The notes under the pieces are model-generated. The model was not told where the DNA came from. It worked only from the letters and a program-made list of their open reading frames with translations, and did no database searches. Shown one piece after another: positions 33,949 through 45,811 of a stretch of 64,000 nt of DNA (the stretch's first letter is position 1; each line of letters starts with the position of its first letter). Both the position numbers and the translations under genes were made by a program. The DNA is taken from positions 934,033 to 998,032 of the forward strand of contig OY365814.1 in the NCBI GenBank assembly GCA_959347315.1. The letters are read 5' to 3'. The stretch comes from Bimastos eiseni. Lineage: Eukaryota > Annelida > Clitellata > Crassiclitellata > Lumbricidae.

Positions 33949-34030
33949 ATTACTGAACGTGCATAAGACAATAATATTGCCAGAGCAATCTGCATAGAAC
34001 AATAATATTGTCTTATGCACGTTCAGCAAT
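33949..34030. repeat. Strong hairpin: 31-bp inverted repeat, 20-nt loop
   Basis: Arms 33949-33979 and 34000-34030 (core CTGAACGTGCATAAGACAAT) pair at 29 of 31 positions. A second, 12-bp inverted repeat follows at once (TTGTTGTCTAAT / ATTAGACAACAA). Sequence related to both outer parts recurs at 37015-37120 without the hairpin. Confidence 0.85.
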
Positions 34031-34116
34031 CATTTGTTGTCTAATAGTTTGATTAGACAACAAGTGATGTAATAATTAAAACAGAAAGTATTGTGTGCGA
34101 GTTATCATGCTAACAT

Positions 34117-35010
34117 ACAGGGTGGGTAAAAAAGTACACCCCTACGGTTATTTGCTAATATTTCGACCCAAAGTAGGAAATATTTAATGAAATTTTACAG
34201 ACTCAAAAGCAATTCATTATTTCCATATAACCGCCAAAACTGATTAACATATTTCAAACAAAGCAAAAGTCATTTCACTTTTAATGAGTGTAACCCCCGA
34301 TTTTTGATGGTCAAAAAATATTTAACGACGCAAAAAAGTAATAAAAAGCGAATTTATGAAGTCACATTTCAAGTTGTTGTAGTAAAGCACACTTCGTTAT
34401 TATTATTATTGTGAAAAGAAACTGGAAATTATCGCATATGGAAGTCACTTTGACGTCATCAGTAAGCAGTTGATGAAATTAGTGAATTAAAATGTTTTGC
34501 GATTAATCATTTTTATGATAGCGTTTGTAACAAAATAAACATGGGTAAGGTGTCCATGACAGACGAAATGCGTATACAGATACTTCATGAATCATAAGCA
34601 TGATCTTGGAGCCAAAGCCGTAATCAATGGTCACACTGAAATCAATGGAGCTGATCACTTAGAAAAATATACGGACGCATTGATGATAGATGGTGGAACG
34701 TCGTAAGGGCAGCGGAAGGCAGAAATCTACCCGAACGCGAGTAAATATCGAGCATGTTGACGAACTTATTTGCTCACAGAATAGCAACATCAGAAATCAT
34801 CTCAGTACTCAGCGAATTTCAGCAGAGTTGATCATCAGTCGCAGGCCTGTTAGAAGAATTGTTAAAGAAGATCTGAATCTCATCGCTTTTCCTCGTGTCC
34901 CTCGGCACAAGAACGTTTCATCAACTCGAGCGATTGCTCCCAAATTTTGCACGAAAACTTCTGAGCAGCCGAGAACAAACATAGGGTCCCTATCTCAAAA
35001 TGTCGGGGAA
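34117..35010 (+). pseudogene. Mariner/Tc1-like transposon, 5' end and transposase N-terminus
   Basis: TA followed by CAGGGTGGGTAAAAAAGTAC is a typical Tc1/mariner end. Broken frames then give MTDEMRIQILHES, RRKGSGRQKSTRTRVNIEHV and HLSTQRISAELIISRRPVRR, the paired helix-turn-helix DNA-binding region. Frame changes occur near 34595 and 34680. The catalytic domain and 3' end are not recognisable. Confidence 0.78.
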
Positions 35011-35149
35011 GGGGCATTTGCAATGTGTGTGCAAATACCTGCGAAAAGCCGACAGTCGTTTGCACATGTTACGGGTACCTCCTTATATATGTACATGTAT
35101 ATGCGAGCACTAACATGGGGAAGCAATGTTAAACACATTTAAGAATTTT

Positions 35150-37010
35150 AAGGACTACCCGGGCAAAGCCTTATAATTCATCTAGTCGTTGATAAAGATC
35201 ATCTATCTCAACGTACCCATTTGTTGAACTGCACATGCTCCCGATTGTGGTTTTTGCTGTGTGCGATTACTTTTGTTTTCTGTCTTCCTATGCATTCTTG
35301 CGCATGCGCTTAATACGCTTTCCTTCAGATGTGCTCATACTGCTCATTTGTAGACAATAACTTTGAAGAGGTCTTTATGTCTGATATAACTCGTCTTTTA
35401 AACAACGATGTGTGTGTGATATATGCATAACTAACACATTAAGCCGTCTATGAGCTATCGAAAATTATAAATTACAACAGATGTAAGTCAAATCATGTAG
35501 CATGTACTACGGAGAAATACTGTTGCTGCTCGACCTTATTATTTCTTGCACAAGCACAGATACACTGCACATCGAACAGTTTTCCATCCAACAAAATAAT
35601 AAGCCCGACCAAGCGACCTACATACGCCGTCCTCGCCGAGAAACGTATAACCCGGATGAACACTGATCGTGCCGAACTGGTTGTAGGAGGAGCGTCGATA
35701 TTCAGACGTGAATATGAAAACAACCGCTCGACCTTCAACCGACGACTGTTCTATTTTGGGGTGGTCCGAGAAGTAACCAAAAGAAAATAAATCAGCCACA
35801 ATGCAGAAGCTTCTGACTGATATCTCTAAAGTCTGCCCCTCGTGATCCACTAGATCGAATAGTGACTGGTTGTTATATTTAGATTCTATTGATACTTTTT
35901 TAATGTATATTTATATTTAAATTATATTTATACTTTGTTAATATTTATTAATACTTAGATTACATTTATATCGTCACAAAACACGTCCTTGTCGTCTACA
36001 GATCACTGAATAATAATCCTCTTTTTCAGTTGAATGCCTACGTTTACTTAACTGCAAATTTAGCATGTTCAACTAAAGGGCGTACAATTATTATAACTGT
36101 TAAACTACTGGAACATTTTAGTATAAATATTGTCCTTGTAGACTGGACGATTTGTCGCAGGTTATACAACAAAGGCCAACTCTTACCACTAGGAGACCTA
36201 AAATGATTTTTTCCTGAATAAACACCCAAGGGATGTAAAACTTTCGACCAGATTAACTGCGGAATAGCTGCATTAATCGTGTCGTTGTTAATTACAAAGC
36301 CACAATGTCAACCTGGTTCGACTTTACTAATCAAAAAGCTATTCAGTAATTGTCAATTAACCTGCCTATTACTCCGTGCTTCTTTGTCGATGCTTTTGAA
36401 ATTGTTGAAAATATTTTTGGAGACTCGACTTCTATGATTAGGGCCTACCGATGATTACCTAAGGATGAAGAACGGAGTTCGTTTGATTGGTAACACTACA
36501 GAATCATCATGAACGTGAGGTTGATTCCCGCTATTCTTTTCCAGGACGTCTCAGCCAGGCATTCACTATATAGGTGACGTTGGTAAAATGAACAGTAGGG
36601 CAGATCGACGCCTTGCATGACTACCATACAGTAGCATTTGGTCTCTTTTATAACATGTAATCATCCATGCATACAAGGACGTGTAACGAAACTACGTTCA
36701 TGTGAGTTTCAACTAGTAATACACACGAAGATAATAATATCGGCGTCTCCTATGCAAAGTTTCGTATAGTGACACCCAGTTCGAACCCAAATTCGTAGTG
36801 ACCAAGAACACCTGTCCAATTCAGCTTATTCACCCGAATTCAAATTCTAAAATAAAAGTGGCATTTGAAAAGAAATGGCATTTGGATTCCGACTAATCAG
36901 CCAGCCTTATAGCGTCAAGATTATATAAGTCCTATAAGGGTTGTCCTTAATAATAGTTTTGACAATGGACAGCGGATAACACTTGTATCTACACTGTGGC
37001 CAAAATGAGC
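35150..37010. other. No supported gene
   Basis: Two overlapping minus-strand open stretches at 35493-35850 (81 and 103 codons) are the longest. Neither shows a recognised domain or splice context. The rest is AT-rich. Confidence 0.4.
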
Positions 37011-37014
37011 ATAT

Positions 37015-37120
37015 GGATAACTGAACGTGTTCATAATTATATGACGTCACAGTCAAACCCTTAGACAACAAGTGATGTAACAACGATGAACGCAGTAGCC
37101 GTGGTGTATGAGTTACTTTG
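37015..37120. repeat. Repeat shared with 33935-34100
   Basis: Shares ATGGATAACTGAACGTG and TTAGACAACAAGTGATGTAA with 33941-34070. Here the long hairpin is absent. Confidence 0.6.
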
Positions 37121-37329
37121 CTGATAGTAGGCAAGACTGTACATCCTGTCTCGCACGGTCCTATCAAAATCATCTGCTCTAACAAATAGACCTACGAGAA
37201 CATAGACACGTTGAGCGCTGACTCTTGGCACAATTAGACGCAACCAAACGCTTCCAAATAATCACGGAAGGCCAAGAGTAGACCTAACACAGAAATTCAA
37301 CTGAGCTGATGGTATGGTTGACTATACCT

Positions 37330-37490
37330 TCTTTCGCACGACGGCGGCGTTTGTCAAAATGAGATGCATAACGCAATGGATGCCTTGCATGGCTGCCAAC
37401 AGCTAAATTCGACTCGTGTAATAACTTACCATTATTCGCTCATACTGTGCTTGTAATCATACAGCGGTTTGTCCGTTTGTAATTAGACGA
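37330..37490 (+). repeat. Dispersed repeat, copy 1
   Basis: GCCTTGCATGGCTGCC through TCATACTGTGCTTGTAATCA matches 63295-63390 with scattered substitutions. Family unknown. Confidence 0.55.
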
Positions 37491-37574
37491 AAATTATTAC
37501 TCTGAGTATTTAATGAAATTTGCTAAAAGTCACTCAAATTTGGGAAAGTGATGTTTAGTCTAGGTCCATGCAAC

Positions 37575-37790
37575 ATGTAAACTAAACTGAGCAAAGAACT
37601 CGTCTACCTGGATATCTTCTACTCTCAGCTGAGCTACGTCGACATCCAAACAACTCCAGCCTACGATTTTCTCACGATGGTTTGCGACATTGGCGGTGCC
37701 TAGGGACTGATTCTTGGATGCACACTTCATACAATAATTGTTGAATTGATACAGCGTCTCGTCCAATTAGGCTTTCCAGAGATAATGGCC
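37575..37790 (+). pseudogene. DEG/ENaC gene 3, last-exon fragment
   Basis: Reads LSKELVYLDIFYSQLSYVDI, then TMVCDIGGA, an in-frame TAG, and GLILGCT followed by frame decay. Close to the TM2 region of genes 1 and 2 and clearly dead. Confidence 0.85.
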
Positions 37791-38159
37791 TAGAATTCAT
37801 CGCTGTTGAAAGGTCGATCAGCGAAAATGGGTCAAATGGTTGTATAATTACTCGCCTATTCTCATTTTTTTAGAAATGAAAATCCATAATTGCAGTCGAA
37901 AACTCTTGAACAAAAATCCAGAAAACGCGTTAATGCTTTTCTGCAAATTGAACGAATTATAATTTAAAAACTTTGTAAAAATATTCAATGTTAACTTAGT
38001 TGTTAACTTGTTTGTCAAAAAATATAAAATAATTATAAAATATCAAATAGAGGCTGTCAATCGTTTCCGAACCGTCATATTGTTTAGAATATCTAAAGTT
38101 TGTAACAATAATTTCATATTCACTGCTATATGACTGAAACTGAAGGGTGTCTGCATGAA

Positions 38160-38465
38160 AATCCGAAGGTTCGATAGTTCGAAAATTCTATACTCCGACA
38201 TTAATTTAACTATAAGCTGGATTAATTGATGAAAAGAATGTGTAAACTTTAAGCTGGTTTGATATGAAACGAATCATGCCTAAATGGAAACTGAATAAAT
38301 AAAAAGAATGGTGCAGTCCAGCTTCTGGCCAAACATAATTATTTTTTTCATCAATACAGCGTACATTATAATCGCAATCTTATCACCTATCGACCGGACA
38401 CCATGCAATCTTCGGACTATCGAACCTTCGGACTATCCAACCATTGGACTAAAGACAGAACCAAC
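38160..38465. mobile_element. Compact foldback element
   Basis: Left end CCGAAGGTTCGATAGTTCG, right end TTCGGACTATCGAACCTTCG (its inverse). The core has minus-orientation units then plus-orientation units of the 35-bp minisatellite. The best small example of the family. Confidence 0.82.
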
Positions 38466-38469
38466 TGAA

Positions 38470-39510
38470 TTGCCGTTATTCGTATGCTGAAACTAAACCT
38501 CCGATTGTTGCTGACAGTTCCGCCTACTATAGAAATTTAGAAAGGTTCTGTGGCCAATAGTGTCTAGTTGATTTCCTTAGCCGCAGATTACTGGGTTCAG
38601 TGCTGGCTGCATTCGTCATATATGTAGTTCAAGGATCGCTGCTTCCAACATGCTGAGTGAAATCTGTGTTAAAACTTTGTCACTAATCAAAGCAATCTGA
38701 AATCAGCACAATGGCGGTCAAAGTTGTGTGGCACAGTGGCTGATCGATTAGAGTTTAATTATTTGAGTTTAATGTTTGATTCGTCCAATGAGATGGCTTG
38801 AATTTCATGCTACAGAGCGTTAGACAGTTCTTTGTTACTGATCGTTGCCCATAACTCCCTGTCTGTCAATTTAAGCAAATAATTAATGCAAAGTTAGGCA
38901 ATTAGGAAATCTTATGCTTCACCATTACACTTGATTCCAATTGACATTAAATAGATTCTTAGCCTCTCCCTCTTTAAAGATTACCACGCAATACGCAATT
39001 GACTGATGAACTAATTAATGACATCCCTTGATTTTGATACTAAGCTAATAGTTACTTTTGGTTATACTTTCAAAACTATATCGATAAATTCGTATTATTT
39101 GGATTGGCCCACATTTGTCAAAAGCCACAGGCAAGCCACTTTTTAGTCTATCTAGGAACAATCTCCTAATTAATTAGTTAAGATTGATGTAGTCATTGCT
39201 TTGCTATAGGCTTGCCGCCATTCCCAATGTAGCTAGATGATACAATTTGGTAGCCCTAACAACGGGATTATATCCGTTCTGGGTCTCCCAATTATCGACG
39301 TCTTCTGCGTAATTTAGCAAAGGTTATGTGATGTATGTAAAATGTTTGTCAATAAATAGTTTTTATTGGTTTCTATTTGCAAACTGTGCAATAGTCGGTA
39401 TTACTGAAGAATGTGTATTACTATAATAGTTAACTATTATGACATTTATATTCATTTTCTGGTATTCGATTATCGGTGTGGATAGACGTAGGTCTATGTA
39501 AACTACGCGC
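38470..39510. other. No supported feature
   Basis: AT-rich; nothing recognised on either strand. Confidence 0.4.
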
Positions 39511-39515
39511 CTGAC

Positions 39516-40125
39516 ATTTTTCGTAATTTTGCATGCATTCACACGTTGTTCTCACAAAATGACCACCAATTAACAGTTGCTAGCCTATGCAATCTTAATA
39601 TATATGAAAACAAAATGATTGTATTAAGTGTGTAAGTGGGAAACACGGTGAGAAGCCATTAAAACATTTTCACACACTTCCTAACAACTGTTTGTGCTAC
39701 TAGGAGTCTTATTCCTCCTATCATTGGTTTTCAACCTATGCACTCAGACAATCGTCTTAGACTGATGTTTTAAGTTGGTGCGTAAGTGGGTCAAAGATTT
39801 ACGATAAAATGTGTGATATGACTAATACCACGTGTTTTGGCACACATATGACCAGCTTCATAAAATCAGTTCTAAATCTTTTCTGATTTGCCAAGATAAA
39901 TAATTTATGATAAGCAGAATGAGACCCATAAAAGGACAAGAATTAATGTGGTGAATAATGAGTGAAAATTGTCTTCTGAGAATTTTAACACACAGCTGAC
40001 CCACTTGCCCACCTAATGAATTCAGTCTTTGATTATTTTCTGATTATAGAGAACAGACGTCAACGACCGTTGATTGGTGGTCATTTTGTGAGAACAACGT
40101 GTGCAGAAATTCAAACTTGCGAAAC
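39516..40125. mobile_element. MITE-like element with long inverted ends
   Basis: A perfect 30-bp inverted pair (39541-39570 and 40073-40102, core TTCTCACAAAATGACCACCA) lies in longer, less perfect ends (TTTCG near 39520, CGAAA near 40120). A second nested inverted pair (AAGTGGG / CCCACTTGCCCACC) lies inside. No coding capacity. Confidence 0.75.
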
Positions 40126-40399
40126 GTGTAACATATGCATTTATTTAGCATACGGCTTTCCATGTCAAATATCCAATATCAGCATAAAACCAACTTGACA
40201 GTTTACAATCGGCGGGGGGTGATCGGTGCATTATTCTAAGTTCCAACGTCGCATTTTCGCGCTATTCTTTATGGAGCTGTATCGTACATCATTTGCGCTA
40301 TTAAGATTTGCATGACCACGCCATCACTCATTAGCACGCCCTCTCATTGTCTAAGCTCATATCAGGTTAATACTAATCCAATATGTGGTAATAAATAAT

Positions 40400-40519
40400 A
40401 ACTAGGCATGATGACGATGATGGTGGTGATGATGATTATGATGGTGGTAGTATCAGTAGTGACAGCATTTGTAGTAATTGTGGGAAGTAAATGTAATAGT
40501 AGTATGTTGGTGCTATCGA

Positions 40520-40571
<52 letters not shown>

Positions 40572-40660
40572 TGTAGTAGTAGTAGTAGATGGTGGAGTAT
40601 TAGTAGTTGTAATAGTAGAAGTGATGGTGCTATTGGTATTATTATCATTAATGTATTATT
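40400..40660. repeat. Compound GAT/GTA/ATT microsatellite
   Basis: (GATGATGGT)-like, then a pure ATT run (about 40518-40570) and GTA repeats. No retroelement junction. Confidence 0.9.
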
Positions 40661-41146
40661 AATTATTATGATTACTAGAAAAATCATAGGTCAAACTTAA
40701 TTTTAACGTTACTAGAGTAGCTGTTAAGACACTGGGATGCAGAGCTAAAACACACATTTAGTTAAAACGAAACGGTAAAGGCGAATTGTGCGTCACCTAA
40801 ACATAGGTCTACTGCAAGTTCGCCGCGGTCCATACTACGCCAAATAACACATTACCCGTTGAGATTCCATTTCATTTTAATGGCTGCAAATATATTTACG
40901 TACACGCGAATAAATGTTTTTTTTAACGCGAATCGATTTTTTTACTTATGCTCGACTCTTGCAACGAAAAACATCACCCGATGCAGTAAGGTGTATGGAA
41001 GATTTACGGAAAACTTCACCAAACTCTACTAATCCCGGTGACTTTTGCGCTCCGTATATTTAGGTCAACTTTATTTTCATACGACGCTTCTGTCCAATCA
41101 CGCGCCTTGAATATGTCGGACAAACACGTGACTTGAGTATATAGAA

Positions 41147-41535
41147 TTGACCAGAACAGGTCAAGTATCCGAGTACACACGCTGGTTGCCTCTACCCCAG
41201 CGTAACTTATTTAGAGTATCTGCCTTAGTTTGGCGCTGCTTTGGTGGTACTGCACCTGCTTATTTGCAGGTGCTATGTCGCCCAATCACAGCCTCTCGAC
41301 GACCACTTCGCTCTGCAGTTAATGGCGACATGATCGTCCCTTTTGCACGCACTTCCATAATGCAGTTACGGGCTTTCTCGGTCGTGGGACCTACCATTTG
41401 GAATGGACTTCTCATCGAGCTCAGTCTCTTACCTAAGAACTTCTCATCTTCTTTTTACGCCTCTCTTAAAACTGTCCTTTTCAGTCAAGGGTTAGGCCGA
41501 AAGCGCCTCTGAGTAGATATCTTGAAGGGGCGCTA
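41147..41535 (+). mobile_element. LINE C-terminus and 3' tail
   Basis: A 121-codon open frame reads YTRWLPLPQRNLFRVSALVW, then APAYLQVLCRP and FSVVGPTIWNGL to the stop at 41512. This matches the 'LHWLPV.QRI.YK...L...L...AP.YL..L' C-terminal region of CR1/L2-like LINEs. The tail GCGCTATATCAAGTATT and an ATT-rich end follow. Confidence 0.75.
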
Positions 41536-42868
41536 TATCAAGTATTCGTTATTGATTGAGATTATTATTAGTTGTAATAGCTGCAACGACATGATATTTG
41601 AGATAATTTCCTAGTATCCATCACCGCCAAATGATTAGAATCAGGAACTAGTGATGATGATAATGATGATGCCATTTGTTGAAGGACTTTCCTGCGATCA
41701 GTAATTGAGATAACTTCAGATTTCTTTATTTGGTAGCAGGGTCTGTTTCTGCACATACTTCTGTTGAACATGCTGGGCCAGCGATTCAAGAACTGCATGA
41801 AAAATGTCATCTGTACTGAGCACAGAGCCATAATGCAAAATGTTTAATTAAAATTATTAGACCTATGAAAAACAATTAATGAAAAGCTGCTGATAAGGGG
41901 TCGTTCACATATTACATAACGCATAAAATCTCAATTTTTGACCCACCCCTACTCCTAATAACGTAATATAACAGCAGCTGTGACCCCCACCCCTATATTA
42001 TATAGCAGATATGCTACCTACCCCTACCCCACCCCAGTCTATAAACACATTAAAAGACATACAATCGACATAATTGTACTACACAATTTGAAACTTTTAA
42101 AACAATACAATGTTAGTTAGCGCTTTAATAGTGACTAGATTGTGTTAGTAAGTACTGTAATGTAGTTACTAGACTATGAAAATTAGCACATTAATCATTT
42201 AATACTAGAAATGCAAGATGCATTAATAAAGTTAACTAATACAGCATGAAGACAGCAGACCTTTAAAAGAGTTCAAAACATATTAAAACTTTAAAATTTA
42301 AAGAACGTAATTAGCTATCCAATCAGTCCCATGGCAGCTGTAGTTCATCGTCCCGCACAATTGGGTAGTTGACGACTGTCACCATGTATCTACATGTAAG
42401 CCTACTTATGCAGCATGATAATACATGGTAGTGACGTAAATCCTATCTAAAAACACAATTTTTTATCTCTCCTGTTTTGCACTATAAATGAGGATTACAG
42501 AATCACACAGAATTGATTGGTGTAATATTGCACTATTAGGTATTTATCGATAGATTTGCGGTACAACTCTACCTACTTAATAGCGTATGATACAAAGTGT
42601 TTATTTCAACTACAATTGAATATTTAAGCAAACATACAAACTAATACACATACTATAGAAAATGAAATCAAACATCGTGATAATACCTACCGAAATAATT
42701 ATTTCAAGTGAATTAATTTAAACCAAAATGAAAACAGATCACACATAATTGAATTTACAAGCGTTTAAAGCTATACGCAGGCAATTGTTAAAATTGTAAA
42801 CACAAAATTGTTAAAAGTGGATCTATAAATAATAAATAAGAACGTCAAATCAATTCGCCAGGTGGCAG
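41536..42868. other. No supported feature up to the gap
   Basis: AT-rich, with C-rich patches near 41940-42030. The minus-strand open stretch 41568-41831 has no recognised domain. Confidence 0.4.
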
Positions 42869-43068
42869 NNNNNNNNNNNNNNNNNNNNNNNNNNNNNNNN
42901 NNNNNNNNNNNNNNNNNNNNNNNNNNNNNNNNNNNNNNNNNNNNNNNNNNNNNNNNNNNNNNNNNNNNNNNNNNNNNNNNNNNNNNNNNNNNNNNNNNNN
43001 NNNNNNNNNNNNNNNNNNNNNNNNNNNNNNNNNNNNNNNNNNNNNNNNNNNNNNNNNNNNNNNNNNNN
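42869..43068. other. Assembly gap (200 N)
   Basis: Exactly 200 undetermined bases, a usual placeholder length; true size and content unknown. Order and orientation across it rest on scaffolding. Confidence 1.
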
Positions 43069-43172
43069 CATTAAAACTGTTCTTTTAAACGTGCTCTAGT
43101 CGGGATCGCTCCTGAGTAGTAGTCTTGAAGGGGTGGTATGTCAATCTCTGTAATGAATGAATGAATATATGC
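43069..43172 (+). mobile_element. LINE 3' tail next to gap
   Basis: ATTAAAACTGTTCTTTTAAA and GAAGGGGTGGTATGTCAA match the tail at 41468-41540; ends in (GAAT)n. The rest of the element is presumably in the gap. Confidence 0.6.
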
Positions 43173-43189
43173 TGATATATATACATATC

Positions 43190-43265
43190 CGCATATATAT
43201 ATATATTGTTGATCCATATATATATGGATCAATAACACAAACAATATATGTGTATATATATATGG
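43190..43265. repeat. AT-rich palindromes
   Basis: Includes a perfect 24-bp palindrome centred near 43223 (arm TTGATCCATATA), flanked by (AT)n runs that pair with each other. Confidence 0.8.
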
Positions 43266-43559
43266 CCACAGCTAAGTTAGAACATGTTGCAAACCTTTGC
43301 AAAGATGGCTGATCTGGAAAGATGAACCGTAATAATACATGTATACATGGTTTTATATGTTGAATCGAAACATTATTAATGATATTTTGAAGGTTTTGCC
43401 GACATGCACAGGCTTATCTTTTAAAATTCAGTTCTTCAACAACCTTTCAACCACTTGAGTACATAAGAGGTCAATTAACATTATCTTTAATAATCTTAGG
43501 TACATTTTTCGTCATCAATTTTTTGCCATAAATTTTTCGAAATTTACGGATGGTTAAAC

Positions 43560-43975
43560 GTAATTTTTGTCATCACATCCAGCTTGTATTTATGTACATG
43601 TATGATTTTTTAATCACATCCAGCTTCTACTTAAGCATGATTCTTTTCATCAATCCAGCTTCCATTTAAATAGAATTCTTTCAGTCACATCCAGCTTCTA
43701 CTTCTGTATGAATCTTGTGATCAGTTCAGCTCACATTTCAACAGAATTATTTTCATCATATCCAGCTTCTATTTAAGCATGATTCTTTCATCAATCTAGC
43801 TTCCATTTACATAGAATTCTTTCAATCACATCCAGCTTCTACTTCTGTATGAATTTTTTTATCAATTCAGCTCCTATTTAAGCATAATTGTTTTCATCAC
43901 ATCCACCTTCTACTTAGGTGTGATTTTTTCACCAGATCCAGTTTCCATTTAAACAGAATTCTCTTATAAGTTGCT
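43560..43975 (+). repeat. 35-bp minisatellite array, about 10 units
   Basis: Period 35-36 bases, units like GATTCTTTTCATCAATCCAG / CTTCCATTTAAGCAT, all in plus orientation. A four-unit higher-order period (about 142 bases) is visible: CACATCCAGCTTCTACTTCT recurs near 43687 and 43829. Confidence 0.85.
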
Positions 43976-44092
43976 ATTTGGACATGGCGAGAAATTGATG
44001 GCGATAAATGTGTCGTTTACCATTTTTAATCGCCACAACAGGCTGGATTCAATAATCACAATTCCTTATTATAATAGTTTAGCATTGTTAAC

Positions 44093-44300
44093 ATGCATCT
44101 GTTCCCACTTCAGTTGTACGATCTTCCAGTAGAGGTATTGGATATAATCTTACAAAAGTCCTATCTACATTGGATATTGAATTCATCAACAAAGCAAAGA
44201 GACGAAGACATTATCAGATCTCTCATATCAGTCGACGTTTGCTTTAATCGAAGAATTACCAGACGCCGTTTCAAGAAAGCAATCTGGCGTTGCTTGAGAG
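44093..44300 (+). CDS. F-box-like first exon
   Basis: ATG start, ends before GTAAGA in phase 1. Reads LYDLPVEVLDIILQKSYLHW, then SLISVDVCFNRRITRRRFKK, matching the F-box pattern LP.E.L..IL...V...(V)C..(W)...R..F. 69 residues. Confidence 0.65.
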
Positions 44301-45759
44301 GTAAGATGTATTCCAGGCATTACTGTACAACTTACTTACCTCGCTCAAAAAGCGATTTCTTTCATGTGATATAATTATTTCAATATTATCTGAATCGATG
44401 GAGTAGCATCAAGTAGGAATGTGTTCAGAGTTAAGACACAAAGATTCGTCGGAGATTAGCATCGATATACGTTGAATACACGATGAATCTATTCAACAGC
44501 AATCCGCCATTGACAGTAGGCTATTCATAAATAACCCGAGATGGACATCCATTTTCAATGTCATCATTATCATCATCATCATCATCATCATCGTTGTCAT
44601 CATCGTCATCCTCATCATCATCATCATCATTATAATCATCATCATCGTCGTCGTCGTCGTCATCACATCATTCGGAGCCATATTCTGTAGTGAAACAAGA
44701 AAAGTTAACTCAATCAGACACAGTATATGTGCGATAAGAAAAGGTTTTAGTTGATATCTTACGATACACCGTGCCTTTAAATGGATTAGGTTTAACCCTT
44801 TGAATCCTGACTTCCTGGTATAATAACGCCTCGACCCTGGACTCCCGAATACATTATAGAAGTGAATGAACGTACGCAATCATGCGTGTATGTAGGCATC
44901 TACATGCAGGCCTATATATGCATACATGCACACATGCATGCATACATACACACATACATGCATATATACACACACACACATACTTACATACATACATACA
45001 TACATAAATACATACATACATACTCACTACAAACAAACGGTATTCCGGCTTGTCAAGTCATTAGCAAATAACTCTTACCCGGTTTACCGGCCTGTCGGGT
45101 TCAAAGAGATAAACAGTTAGACGAATCAGAGAATATCTTAGTTTGAATGTTGTTTTTCTGTGTAACCCAATATCAGCAGAAGTTTCTATTAACATCAGAC
45201 AAAATTGTTTCGATGATGAAATTTTTGTAAAAGCTCTGGTTTCATTCAGAAATTAGTTATATAATTTTTCATTTTAGATTTCTATGGAAAAAACAAGAAA
45301 GTATCTTCGATCATTAGAAATAACGAAACGTTTTTTCGGAAATTATTCAATTGAGCGACGAATTATTATCTAAATTGTTAGATATTAACTGCTTAGCGAG
45401 AGAACAGAGTCACTTCATTCAGCGACATCCTTCAAACCGAGTTAAGAACGCCAAACTATTACGGATTGTGAGATTCTTGGAAAAGTCTAAATATTCAGAT
45501 TTTGTTAGATGTCTTCGACAAACCAACCAGGCGACAGTGGCCAGGATCTTGGAAAAAGGAGGAGGTTTGCAATTAAAAGTTCAATTAACGGTTTATTATT
45601 AGCACAAGTTGCGCAACAAAATAAATAATAATAATAATAACAAAAGTAATAACAGTAATAAATATAACAGTAATAAAAATAACAGTAATAAAAATGATAA
45701 AAATAATAATAATAACAGTAATAGTAATAATAGTAATAACAATGATGATGATGATGATG

Positions 45760-45811
<52 letters not shown>

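Noticed and set aside
35493..35850. Two overlapping minus-strand frames (81 and 103 codons)
   Set aside because: Considered as a small secreted or crystallin-like protein, but no motif is convincing and no splice context seen.
42850..43074. Open frames across the N run
   Set aside because: Artefact of undetermined bases.
43560..43975. Regular 35-base repeats resembling a CRISPR array
   Set aside because: Units are contiguous with no spacers, degenerate, and the genome is eukaryotic.
44854..45120. Tyr/His-rich and Cys/Val-rich frames
   Set aside because: Both are readings of the (ACAT)n tract.
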